64,000 nucleotides of DNA from positions 682,001-746,000 of the forward strand of contig NZ_LR134533.1 in the NCBI RefSeq assembly GCF_900638685.1. Reading direction: 5' to 3'. Made by a program: the position numbers and the translations under genes. Positions 37,026 to 44,980 of this stretch are shown piece after piece. Under the pieces are notes generated by a model, which saw nothing but the letters and a program-made list of their open reading frames with translations, searched no databases and was not told the origin of the DNA. Each line of letters starts with the position of its first letter. The stretch's first letter is position 1. Source of the DNA: Neisseria weaveri. GTDB taxonomy: Bacteria > Pseudomonadota > Gammaproteobacteria > Burkholderiales > Neisseriaceae.

Positions 37026-37769
37026 ATGGCCAACAGCAATATCGAATGGACGGAACGTACATGGAATCCCATAACCGGCTGTACCAAAATATCGCCCGGA
37101 TGCAAAAACTGCTATGCCGAATCAATGGCGAAGCGTTTGCAGTCCATGAACACGCCCGGTTATGAAAACGGTTTTGCCCTTACCCTGATGGAAGGCCGTC
37201 TGAAAGAACCCGCCGACAGAAAAAAGCCGGCGGTTTATTTTGTGAACTCCATGTCCGACACGTTTCACGAAAACGTACCGTTTGCTTACATCGACCGTAT
37301 TTTTGAAACCGTCCGGCAGACACCACAGCACACTTATCAGGTGCTGACCAAGCGGGCGGAAAGAATGGCGGAATACTTCGCTACGCGAACCGTTCCTGAA
37401 AACGTATGGCTCGGCGTATCGGTAGAAGACCGGCGTTACGGCCTGCCCCGGATCGAATTGTTGAGAAACATTCCGGCAACCGTCCGCTTTATTTCCTGCG
37501 AACCGCTGCTGGAAGATTTGGGGCCTCTAAACCTTACAAACATCGAGTGGGTTGTCGTCGGCGGGGAATCCGGCTCCAAAGCAAGGCAGATGCAGCCCGC
37601 ATGGGTGGATAACATCCGGCAACAATGCGAAGCTACCGGAGCCGCGTTTTTCTTCAAACAATGGGGCAGCTGGGGAGCAGACGGCATAAAGCGCAGTAAG
37701 CGTGCCAACGGTTGTTTGCTCAACGGAAGTGTCCGGCAGGAATTTCCCATGTCTTTGCACAGGAAGTAA
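37026..37769 (+). CDS. DUF5131 / phage Gp37-Gp68 family protein
   Basis: 247 residues, recognised by the N-terminus SNIEWTERTWNPITGCTKIS with a cysteine cluster (GCTKISPGCKNCYAE, C-x6-C-x2-C) and later VNSMSDTFHENVP, GVSVEDRRYGLPRI and GGESGSKARQM. The CxxxxxxCxxC pattern and barrel-like repeats suggest a metal- or Fe/S-binding TIM-barrel, perhaps radical-SAM-like. Function unknown; commonly carried by phages. It lies 16 bp after one methyltransferase and 2 bp before another. Confidence 0.85.
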   Translation: MANSNIEWTERTWNPITGCTKISPGCKNCYAESMAKRLQSMNTPGYENGFALTLMEGRLKEPADRKKPAVYFVNSMSDTFHENVPFAYIDRIFETVRQTPQHTYQVLTKRAERMAEYFATRTVPENVWLGVSVEDRRYGLPRIELLRNIPATVRFISCEPLLEDLGPLNLTNIEWVVVGGESGSKARQMQPAWVDNIRQQCEATGAAFFFKQWGSWGADGIKRSKRANGCLLNGSVRQEFPMSLHRK

Positions 37770-37771
37770 AA

Positions 37772-39563
37772 ATGACCAAACAATACACACTAGACTTGAG
37801 ATACAAACAAATCGGCGACTTGTTCGCCGGGGGCGGTGGAGCAAGCTGCGCCATCGAGCAGGCCACCGGCCTCTATATTGATTTTGCGGTTAACCATGAT
37901 GCACAAGCCATTTCCATGCACACCGCCAACCATCCGCAGACGATACATTATCAAACCGATGTGTATGAAGTCGATCCTTATGAAGCCTGCCGTGGCCGCC
38001 CTGTCGGTCTGCTGCATCTCAGCCCGGATTGTACCCATCACAGCCAAGCCGCAGGCGGCCAGCCGCGTGACAATGCAACCCGCTCATTGAGTTGGGCGGG
38101 TAAAAGATGGGCGGCACAAGTCCGGCCTGATGTTATTACGCTCGAGAACGTCGAGCAGATTACCCGGTGGGGCCGGTTGGTGGCCAAACGCGACAAAGCT
38201 ACAGGGCGCGTGATTAAGTTGGATAAAACCGTGGCGGCTCCCGGCGAAAGAGTGCCGGTGCAACAGCAATACTTGGTGCCTGACCCTAAACACGCTGGAG
38301 AAAGATGGCGGAAATTCGTGCGGGAGCTGGAAAAACTGGGCTACGTCGTCGAGTGGCGGACGTTGGTTGCCGCCGATTACGGCGCACCCACTACCCGCAA
38401 GCGGCTGTTTATGGTTGCGCGGAGAGACGGTTTGCCGATAGTGTGGCCGGAAGCTACCCATTTTAAAAATCCCAAGCCCGGCCAGAAGAAATGGCGGGCC
38501 GCCGCCGAATGTATCGATTGGTCCGTGCCCGGCAAATCCATATTCGACCGCGAAAAGCCGCTGGCCGAAGCCACCATGCGCCGGATTGCCAAAGGCATCA
38601 AAAAGTTTGTCCTGGATAATCCCGAACCTTTTATCGTCAAATTTGGTGGAGAAAGTACGAGCGGCGGCAATCCCGAACGACCGGCTGGTCGTGCCCATGC
38701 TTTGGGTGGCGGTTTCCGCCTTAGCCCCCATCATCAGCCATTATCATGCTCCGAAGAATAACGAGTGCAGGGCATCCGATATGTCTGCGCCGTTGAAAAC
38801 ACAAACGACTGAAAACCGGCACGGTTTGGTTTCGGCGGTTTTGGTCAACGCTGCTCACGGAGAAGGAAGCGGCCGCACCAAACGGCGCGGTATCGGCAGC
38901 CGGGATATTACCGATGCCCTCGGCACAGTAACCGCTTCCGGCAGCGGCGGACACGCCATAGCCGCCGCATATCTGATGCAGGCAAACGGCGGCTTCAACA
39001 CCGTACACGGCAAAGACGCAACCGAGCCGATGACGACGATTACCAACAGCGGCAGCCAGCAACAACTGGTATCAGCCTGCTTAATACGCCAGTTCGGAGC
39101 CAGCACCGGCAGCGACATTGCCGCACCTATGGGTACGGTGATGACCGACGGTGGCGGCGGTAAAACGTCGTTGGCCGTTTGCGAGCTGGGAGATGCTGAA
39201 GACCGCGCCCTGAAGGTTGCCGCATTCCTGATCAACTATTACGGAAACGGTGATGCCCGCAACTTATCGGCTCCGCTGGATACCATAACGACCAAAGAAA
39301 AATTGGCTTTGGTTACAGTTTATGTACAAGGCGTACCCCATTACATAGTGGATATTACGCTGCGTATGCTGTTGCCCAAGGAGCTTTATAAAGCTCAGGG
39401 TTTTCCTGACGATTACGTCTTTGACAGAGACCATACCGGCAAACCGCTTACCAAAACCGCCCAAGTGCGGATGTGTGGTAACTCGGTGTCGCCGCCGCCG
39501 ATGGCCGCGCTGATACGCGCCAACTGGCGGCCCGAGCCGGCAGAAATGGCCTGTGCCGCCTAG
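37772..39563 (+). pseudogene. C5-cytosine DNA methyltransferase, frameshifted
   Basis: Motifs in order: I GDLFAGGGGASCAIE, IV HLSPDCTHHSQAAGG (the catalytic Cys sits in a variant of PCxxxS), VI TLENVEQI, VIII VAADYGAPTTRKRLF in the first frame; motifs IX-X (KELYKAQGFPDDYVF, VRMCGNSVSPPPMAAL) in the second frame. The shift lies between about 38640 and 38730. The region before motif X holds several imperfect repeats of a PLxTIT-type unit (SAPLKTQTTEN, TDALGTVTAS, EPMTTITNSG, APMGTVMTDG, SAPLDTITTK). AGGAAG supports ATG 37772. Confidence 0.8.
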
Positions 39564-39596
39564 GTCGGATACCTATAAATATGGAAAGGAATAAAT

Positions 39597-39872
39597 ATGA
39601 TAGGTGAAACAGATAACGAATCAGAAAACAGGCGGAAACTGCCTGATTCTGCGCTGTGGCTGCTCATCGTCTTAAATGCTTTGTTAGTTCTGCTGTTCCT
39701 GATAATTGCCGCCTGCACCTTTTACGCCGTTATTTTTTCGGACAGGGCGGCTGATTCCCCCGCCTTCCAATCCGGATTGTTGGATAATTTGATGATTGCA
39801 TTTTTCGTATTTGGGTTTTCCGTTTACCTTTGGCAGTCATCCCGCTGTTTTGGGTTGCCTATATCTGCTTGA
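39597..39872 (+). CDS. Small membrane protein
   Basis: 91 residues with two predicted membrane helices (ALWLLIVLNALLVLLFLIIA and NLMIAFFVFGFSVYLW). AAAGGA precedes the ATG. Function not recognised. Ends just before a strong terminator. Confidence 0.6.
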   Translation: MIGETDNESENRRKLPDSALWLLIVLNALLVLLFLIIAACTFYAVIFSDRAADSPAFQSGLLDNLMIAFFVFGFSVYLWQSSRCFGLPISA

Positions 39873-39902
39873 TAATCGCCAATTAAGTTAATATCATCTA
39901 TC

Positions 39903-39946
39903 GCCCCGCCGCAGCGCAACTTCATGTGCTGCGGCGGGGCTTTTTT
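39903..39946 (+). terminator. Strong terminator
   Basis: 13-bp stem GCCCCGCCGCAGC/GCTGCGGCGGGGC plus T6. The stem and loop resemble the terminator at 40625. Confidence 0.9.
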
Positions 39947-40053
39947 GTGTCTGCCACCACTGTTGCTCGTTCTATTTTTTGACAGTAAAGATAGAATTTT
40001 ACGGATTGGGCTGATAATATAAAAAACCATCGTGTAAATTAGGTGATACTGTC

Positions 40054-40359
40054 ATGAAAAAACTGATTTTATCGGCATTTGTGTCTTTGGGTTTGGTTAG
40101 CTTGTCCGCACCGAGCCATGCTTTCAATTGTTTGGAATATAAAACATTTGCCAGCCATCTGAGCGGGAAAGAAGCGGCAAAAGATGCTCCCAGCTGGGTG
40201 AGGCAGGCAGGATTAAAGCCGTGCAAAAACCCCAATGAAAGCGGTACCCAGTTTGCAAAACGTGTTTTGGATGCCAAATACGGCGCAGGGAAATGGAAAA
40301 CCGGCCCGGCGACAGAGCATAATCAAATTAAAAAATACGGCGACAGAGCTTTTAACTAA
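40054..40359 (+). CDS. Secreted protein with toxin-like C-terminal domain
   Basis: 101 residues: signal peptide (MKKLILSAFVSLGLVSLSAPSHA) and a mature part of about 78 residues ending FAKRVLDAKYGAGKWKTGPA, TEHNQIKKYGDRAF. From memory this YG.G.W.TGP.TE.N.IKK..DR.F pattern occurs at the C-termini of RHS/WapA-type polymorphic toxins; I cannot check it here. Two cysteines (NCLEY, KPCKN). The next gene, 17 bp on, resembles an immunity-type protein. Flanked by two related terminators, like an independent cassette. Confidence 0.6.
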   Translation: MKKLILSAFVSLGLVSLSAPSHAFNCLEYKTFASHLSGKEAAKDAPSWVRQAGLKPCKNPNESGTQFAKRVLDAKYGAGKWKTGPATEHNQIKKYGDRAFN

Positions 40360-40376
40360 TTGAAAGGTATAGAAAA

Positions 40377-40598
40377 ATGTTTACATTGGATACAGTTTAT
40401 GTTCTCTACCATACGCGAATAGACGCTCTAGGTCATGAAAATGATAAGTGCTTGGGTGTGTTTTCAAGTCCGGAAGAGGTAGAGAAGGCTAAAGAATACG
40501 CATTAAAACAGAAAGGTTTTAAAGATTATCCCGACGGTTTTTCTGCCGTTGAGTATGAAATCAACAAACAAGAGTGGTTGGAAGGCTTCGGAGACTGA
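40377..40598 (+). CDS. Putative immunity protein (DUF7336-like)
   Basis: 73 residues: VYVLYHTRIDALGHENDKCL, GVFSSPEEVEKAKEYALKQ, then DYPDGFSAVEYEINKQEWLE. This VYVL...KxLGVFSS...PDGFxxxEYEIN..W.EGF layout matches a small family often found beside secreted toxins. No signal peptide. Position right after the toxin-like gene supports an immunity role, which is an inference. Confidence 0.6.
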   Translation: MFTLDTVYVLYHTRIDALGHENDKCLGVFSSPEEVEKAKEYALKQKGFKDYPDGFSAVEYEINKQEWLEGFGD

Positions 40599-40624
40599 TA
40601 TTATTTGAAGCCGCCATGACAAAT

Positions 40625-40674
40625 AAAAGCCCTGCCGCAGCACATGGGATGATGTGCTGCGGCAGGGCTTTTTT
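40625..40674 (+). terminator. Strong terminator
   Basis: Perfect 21-bp stem starting AAAAGCCCTGCCGCAGCACAT with a 6-base loop and T6; related to the one at 39903. Confidence 0.93.
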
Positions 40675-40725
40675 GCTTTTGGCAGATGCAAAGCGTATCG
40701 TTTTCAACAGATTAGGCGTATATGG

Positions 40726-40766
40726 TATAATCGGTACCGGTAAAACTTCTCAACAGGAGAACCGGT
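40726..40766 (+). promoter_or_regulatory. Promoter and possible operator of epsilon-zeta
   Basis: TATAAT at 40726-40731, followed by CGGTACCGG and two ACCGGT copies (40736-40741 and 40761-40766) that face each other around the AGGAG ribosome site. The repeated ACCGGT could be an autoregulatory operator or a leader hairpin. Confidence 0.5.
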
Positions 40767-40767
40767 A

Positions 40768-41007
40768 ATGTGCACCTTGATGCAAAAAGACGCACTGATC
40801 GAACGTGTGGCGTCGGTGCAGGCTTTGATTGCCCGCAAAACCCCGCGCACCGGAAAGCGTTCCGCAGACCAAGACAGAATCGTTTCGCTGCGCCGTTTCC
40901 TTTATGCTTCGTCTCCCGAAAGCATAGACTTTGAGGCTGTGGCGGATGAATGTAATGCCCTCCATCAAAAATATTCGGCGTTGCCAAAACCGGAGGCGGC
41001 CGCATAA
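40768..41007 (+). CDS. Epsilon-type antitoxin
   Basis: 79 residues, helical (MQKDALIERVASVQALIARK, SADQDRIVSLRRFLYASSPE). It is directly in front of the zeta toxin gene with no gap (stop 41005-41007, zeta ATG 41008), the arrangement of the neisserial epsilon/zeta pairs on conjugative plasmids. Epsilon blocks the ATP site of zeta. AGGAGA precedes the ATG. Assignment rests on size and position more than on sequence. Confidence 0.75.
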   Translation: MCTLMQKDALIERVASVQALIARKTPRTGKRSADQDRIVSLRRFLYASSPESIDFEAVADECNALHQKYSALPKPEAAA

Positions 41008-41901
41008 ATGATGCCCGCACGGGAAGCAGCTGCATTTGAAATGATTTGGGACGACCTGATTTCCGAAAACCAGGTTCGTCCCTCTTCTTTGCCTAAAGGA
41101 TTCGTGCTGGGCGGGCAGCCCGGCGCAGGAAAATCCAACCTTGTTCGTAAAATCAATGCGGAGCTTGGCGGGAATCTGCTGGTGGTAAACGGTGACGAGT
41201 TCCGCCGCTACCATCCTGATTTTGACGATATTCAGGCTCAATATGGCAAGGATGCTCCCAAATATACGGCCGCTTTTTCAGGAATGATGACAGAAAGGGT
41301 TATAGCAAAGGCTCTTGCTGAAGGATATAACGTGAGTGTCGAGGGTACTTTTCGCACAGCCGACGTGCCGATGAAAACCTTAGATGATATGCGCCGCCAC
41401 GGTTATGAAACGGCCGTCTATATCCAAACTACACCGACAGAAGTGAGCTGGCAAAGCACACTCGAGCGATACGAACAAATGGAATTGTTAGGCGAAATGC
41501 CCCGATACACCGACAAAGCGCATCATGATTTGGTGGTGGAATTGCTGCCGAAAAATGCGGATACCGTTTTTCTATCCGGCAAAGCCGATCATTTCAGGGT
41601 ATATAACAGGGACGGCTTGGTTTTTGATGACCGTATCCATGTCGGGCAGATACCCGGCACAACTATCGATTATGAATTACACCGCAATGAGCGGGAACTC
41701 GGGAAAATTCGGGAGGGTTTCCAAAAGAACACCCATCTTTTATCCCCTGCCCAAAAGCAAGTGATACAGGCGGGCGAAGCCGTAATCAAAGGGCTTTCGC
41801 CTGCCGAACAGATGCAGGCACGGATTAATCTGTATGGGAGTTTGTTAGCCCAAATTAAAGAGCGGCATCCTTCATTGGACGGCTCCGAACCCGAACGTTG
41901 A
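41008..41901 (+). CDS. Zeta toxin (UDP-sugar kinase type)
   Basis: 297 residues. Zeta toxins phosphorylate UDP-activated amino sugars and so stop wall synthesis. Walker A GGQPGAGKSN (about 35-44), the catalytic-site block VVNGDEFRRYHPDF, and EGTFRTADVP with AVYIQTTP are the zeta/PezT features. Beyond the kinase the C-terminus (about 240-285: LSPAQKQ, then IKGLSPAEQMQARINLYGS) matches a module in ArdC and the primase of this element. Appears intact. Confidence 0.9.
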   Translation: MMPAREAAAFEMIWDDLISENQVRPSSLPKGFVLGGQPGAGKSNLVRKINAELGGNLLVVNGDEFRRYHPDFDDIQAQYGKDAPKYTAAFSGMMTERVIAKALAEGYNVSVEGTFRTADVPMKTLDDMRRHGYETAVYIQTTPTEVSWQSTLERYEQMELLGEMPRYTDKAHHDLVVELLPKNADTVFLSGKADHFRVYNRDGLVFDDRIHVGQIPGTTIDYELHRNERELGKIREGFQKNTHLLSPAQKQVIQAGEAVIKGLSPAEQMQARINLYGSLLAQIKERHPSLDGSEPER

Positions 41902-41941
41902 AAGCTGCCGGAACCTTTTCACGCTGCTTTCTTCACTTCAT

Positions 41942-42208
41942 ATGTTTCAACAAAGAAGTAACGGTAATAACAATAATCCTCCCGCAGGAGGGGGCAAGTC
42001 GGGCTTGGGCTTGCCGGTTGCGTAGGTTGCCGCAGGTGCCGGAGCGGTCGGCATGGTCAAGTCCGGCTTGGGGGCGTGGGGACGTTTCGGGCGGAGGTAC
42101 GGAGCCGGGAACGGGGCTGCTGCGGGATGGATTTTGACAAACGGGCTTTCCCATCTGCCATATTCAGGCCGTCTGAAACCGTCTCTTTCAGACGGCCTGC
42201 TATATTAA
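41942..42208 (+). pseudogene. Glycine-rich ORF interrupted by an amber codon
   Basis: A frame of 88 codons starting MFQQRSNGNNNNPPAGGGKS has a single TAG at 42023-42025, then continues VAAGAGAVGMVKSGLGAWGR with GRRYGAGNGAAAGW. The last third reads through a DUS pair. The GxxxG-rich, Trp-containing core is reminiscent of class II bacteriocin-like or membrane-active peptides, but this may simply be G-rich DNA. Unusually GC-rich for the element. Confidence 0.3.
42165..42199. terminator. DUS-pair terminator between convergent genes
   Basis: Inverted repeat CAGGCCGTCTGAAA/TTTCAGACGGCCTG with a 7-base loop, separating plus-strand zeta region from the minus-strand gene block. Confidence 0.7.
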
Positions 42209-42744
42209 AAATTGGAGATTACTTGCTCGATTGTCCACCAAGTCTTAGGGTAGGCTTCCCTAAATTCATCAATTCCCCATTGATTTTCTTCATCATCAAT
42301 CCCTGAATCATAAATAAATTTTCCATCAGAGCCTATGAAATGTGTTGCTCTTATACAACCATTCCTTATACTGGCCTCCACATTGGCGACATTTTCCAGC
42401 ATCAGCAGATTAGTTAAAGCTACCGTATCCAGCCTTGTATTGGGAGGAATATCCCCTTTCAAACAGTCTGAAAACAGCTTGTCATACATTGGTCGGGGCA
42501 ATAACGCAAATGTTTCTGTCATTGTGCCGACCTCGTAATCCGCACATGTTTGAGCCAGTAAGTCGTAAGTAAAATCGGAACTGCCTTTTAAGGCCGAAGC
42601 AAAAATTTCTATGCAGTCGTCCGCGGTTAAACCATCGTTTAAACTGTCCATATTGCGCCACATCGTCATAAATACTTCCCGCATTTGCTTCGGGTGAAGT
42701 TCTGATATTTGAGTGAGAATGTGGTCAACATTGTTTATTTCCAT
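42205..42744 (-). CDS. Hypothetical protein
   Basis: 179 residues, acidic, no signal or membrane helix. The middle (ALLPRPMYDKLFSDCLKGDI) and a C-terminal part (RATHFIGSDGKFIYDSGIDD) look like an alpha-helical domain followed by a beta part. Not recognised. It is the last gene of a five-gene minus-strand block and overlaps the preceding gene by 10 bp, so they are co-translated. Confidence 0.6.
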   Translation of the reverse strand: MEINNVDHILTQISELHPKQMREVFMTMWRNMDSLNDGLTADDCIEIFASALKGSSDFTYDLLAQTCADYEVGTMTETFALLPRPMYDKLFSDCLKGDIPPNTRLDTVALTNLLMLENVANVEASIRNGCIRATHFIGSDGKFIYDSGIDDEENQWGIDEFREAYPKTWWTIEQVISNF

Positions 42745-43205
42745 TGTTCCGCCTCCATAACTTCTTCAACGTTTTGAATCCCTTTCGCTGCAATCTCTTT
42801 TTCAAACCATGCTGCGGGGTCAGCGTAAAACTGATTCGGCATGTTTAGATACACACCAAAATCAATCAAAGCTCCATCGCACCACCATCTCGCATCAAGA
42901 TTCAAATCTCCCTTGTAATAAACTTCTATAAATGTGCCGCGTATTTTGTAGGTTTCGGCCGCGCTCTTACTTTCAATATCCGCTGTCATCTGCACCCGTC
43001 CAAATCCGGCATCAATTTCTTTCAGGGGTTTCAGAAGCTGCATCAGCCGTAAATAGCGGTCTATATCGAACGTAACCGTTAAATCTTGATAAACCCGTAT
43101 ATCTCCATCATCATCAGCCCATATGTTGTCTTTTAATGCTGCTTCATCTAAAAAAATAACCATCTCGCGCGTACCTGTGTATCCATATTGAAAGTGGTAT
43201 TTCAT
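42735..43205 (-). CDS. Hypothetical protein
   Basis: 156 residues from MKYHFQYGYTGTREMVIFLD. I chose 43205 because AAAGGAAG lies 7 bases upstream; an 18-residue extension to 43259 has no ribosome site and would run through a DUS-like sequence. Acidic alpha/beta protein (DDDGDIRVYQDLTVTFDIDR, ARWWCDGALIDFGVY). Not recognised. Overlaps the next gene. Confidence 0.6.
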   Translation of the reverse strand: MKYHFQYGYTGTREMVIFLDEAALKDNIWADDDGDIRVYQDLTVTFDIDRYLRLMQLLKPLKEIDAGFGRVQMTADIESKSAAETYKIRGTFIEVYYKGDLNLDARWWCDGALIDFGVYLNMPNQFYADPAAWFEKEIAAKGIQNVEEVMEAEQWK

Positions 43206-43262
43206 CGCTGCTTCCTTTCTTTCAGACAGCCTGAAGGCGGTCTGAATCATTTGTTGCAAAAA

Positions 43263-43574
43263 TCAGTCTTGCCACAATCGGATTCGGCAAAGTCCGTTAT
43301 TGACGGCAGATTGAACGGCGTAATATTCAGAGAAACCTTCTTCTTCAGCCCAAGCAAGGTATTTGAACAGCCTGTTTTTAATATCGCTTTTGATTTTCAT
43401 CAGCCCGCTTTCAGTTAAGACAAGGGGCATACTGCACACCATCCCGCGCTCCAATGTCATTTCATCCACAATCTGAAAGAAATGGCGGATACAGTTTCTG
43501 CTCTGAGGTGTCAGCTTTATCAGACAACCCTCCTGTCTGTGATTCGGACGGCCGATATAACAACGTGTACCCAT
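43263..43574 (-). CDS. Hypothetical protein
   Basis: 103 residues with an N-terminal MGTRCYIGRPNHRQEGCLIK and a helical C-terminus (LFKYLAWAEEEGFSEYYAVQ). Not recognised. The stop of the upstream gene and this start are one base apart, so it belongs to the same transcript. Confidence 0.55.
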   Translation of the reverse strand: MGTRCYIGRPNHRQEGCLIKLTPQSRNCIRHFFQIVDEMTLERGMVCSMPLVLTESGLMKIKSDIKNRLFKYLAWAEEEGFSEYYAVQSAVNNGLCRIRLWQD

Positions 43575-43575
43575 C

Positions 43576-44022
43576 TCAAATGCCTCTCGATTTGGACGTT
43601 TTCATGTATGCGTCGGACAGGTAGCGACTGAAATCGCTGAAACGCCCCCGTACCCATTCATTGTCTGTATTGCATCGCCCCTGTTTAGCCAGCAGTTGCT
43701 TTGCCCATGTTTTCATCATCGGGAATTTCTCTGCAAATGCTTCGTTATAACCCACTTGTTTCTCAAAGAAATGTCCGTTTTTCTTGTCGAGGTCAATAAA
43801 GAAACAGGCGAGTTCCCGATGGTCGGGGTATTTTCGGTTTTGAATCAGCAGGGTCAGTTTGCCGCCTTTGAGACGGTAATCGGCAATGAAGAAGCGCAGG
43901 TCTTCGTACAATGTCGGGTTGTATTTTTTCGATAAGCCCAAACCCCACTCTAGGGTGTACCAGCAATCTTCAAATGCCGCTTTCAGGTTTTTTCCTGCGG
44001 TATGACATGCTATCCAGCCCAT
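43576..44022 (-). CDS. Hypothetical protein
   Basis: 148 residues, basic and aromatic-rich (FEDCWYTLEWGLGLSKKYNP, YEDLRFFIADYRLKGGKLTL). The YNEAFAEKFPMMKTWAKQLL stretch is helical. Not recognised. Second gene of the block; AAAAGGAAAAAAATC precedes the ATG. Confidence 0.55.
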   Translation of the reverse strand: MGWIACHTAGKNLKAAFEDCWYTLEWGLGLSKKYNPTLYEDLRFFIADYRLKGGKLTLLIQNRKYPDHRELACFFIDLDKKNGHFFEKQVGYNEAFAEKFPMMKTWAKQLLAKQGRCNTDNEWVRGRFSDFSRYLSDAYMKTSKSRGI

Positions 44023-44094
44023 GATTTTTTTCCTTTTCTGATATATTCTGCTTTTCGGACGGCTACAACAGGCCGTCCGAAACTTGGTTAACGA

Positions 44095-44496
44095 TTACCA
44101 CCAACTGTCATAAAAGACTGCCAAGCCGTTTGCTATGGCATCGCGAGCGGTTGCAATAAATTTCTTGGTCTCTTCTATGTCTTCGGGGTACACCTCTTCT
44201 CCACCGAAGAAAAAGCCCGGCGTATATTCCAGTTCGTCTTTTTCTAACTCCTGCTCTAACCGTTCCAAGTCCTCTAGCTCCAGCCTTACCGTTCGGCAGT
44301 TAAACACTTCGTCTTGCCCGCCTTTTTCTCGGTAAAGCTCTTCCATCCATCCGTGCAGGTGGTTGAATTTGCGCCAGTAGGCTATGTCGGTTAGCTGCGC
44401 TTGCTCGCGCTCTTCATCGGTTTGCGGCATCACATCGGTTTGTCGGTCGCCCGCAAACTCGGCGCGCATGGTGTAGCCGTACATGTCCAATCCCAT
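44095..44496 (-). CDS. Hypothetical phage-type protein (MGLDMY start)
   Basis: 133 residues starting MGLDMYGYTMRAEFAGDRQT. Many phage and plasmid proteins share the GLDMY opening, and the later WRKFNHLHGWMEELY and a DSWW end are typical; function unknown. Start 44496 has AAAGGA upstream; the in-frame ATG five codons earlier is less likely. First gene of the block, next to the large inverted repeat. Confidence 0.65.
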   Translation of the reverse strand: MGLDMYGYTMRAEFAGDRQTDVMPQTDEEREQAQLTDIAYWRKFNHLHGWMEELYREKGGQDEVFNCRTVRLELEDLERLEQELEKDELEYTPGFFFGGEEVYPEDIEETKKFIATARDAIANGLAVFYDSWW

Positions 44497-44536
44497 AGTC
44501 ATTCCTTTCATGCGAAATAATTAACAATGCAACGAT

Positions 44537-44760
44537 ACAACCATCGGGGGCGGTCGCCGCCGTGTTGTGATGTCGTTAAAAATTTCAAAGCGCAAAAAGT
44601 CCAGACTGGCTTTGTGCGGCTTTCATCTTTGTCCGGTGCGCCCGTGGCGTGGTGGAAAAGGTGGAAGACGTGCAAAGACACTCGTCTTGGTCTGGACTTT
44701 TTGCGCTTTGAAATTTAGACATCTAGAGGCAACACGGCGGCGACCGCCCCCGATGGTTGT
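44537..44760. repeat. Large inverted repeat (31 + 27 bp perfect arms)
   Basis: Outer arms 44537-44567 and 44730-44760 are perfect 31-bp complements; inner arms 44580-44606 and 44690-44716 are perfect 27-bp complements. Between arms lie 12 and 13 unmatched bases, and the loop is 83 bp. No reading frame fits. It could be a cruciform or replication/transfer hairpin, or a structured RNA. Confidence 0.85.
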
Positions 44761-44980
44761 TTACGGGACAGCCGCTTGCGGCGTTTCCGCCTTTGGGCGG
44801 AATTTTTAAAAACGCTTTAGGGCGTTTTTTGGCACTCGTTGCCTATCCTGCGTCTAGTTTAAAAATAGGTTTATTTAGGAAATTTTGCGTTTTTAGCAGG
44901 GGTGAGGTACGCGCGGACTTGGATAGTAACGTTTGCAATTTTGGATTGCATTAGTTACAAATAGTTTTATATGGATATTA
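44761..44980. other. Non-coding region with small hairpins
   Basis: Contains TCCGCCTTTGGGCGGA (44789-44804) and AAAACGCTTTAGGGCGTTTT (44811-44830, with further T), both terminator-like, then a unique stretch with no gene. Confidence 0.5.

Noticed and set aside
44527..44954. Plus-strand ORFs within the large inverted repeat region
   Set aside because: They have no ribosome sites, depend on the inverted repeat sequence and resemble no protein.
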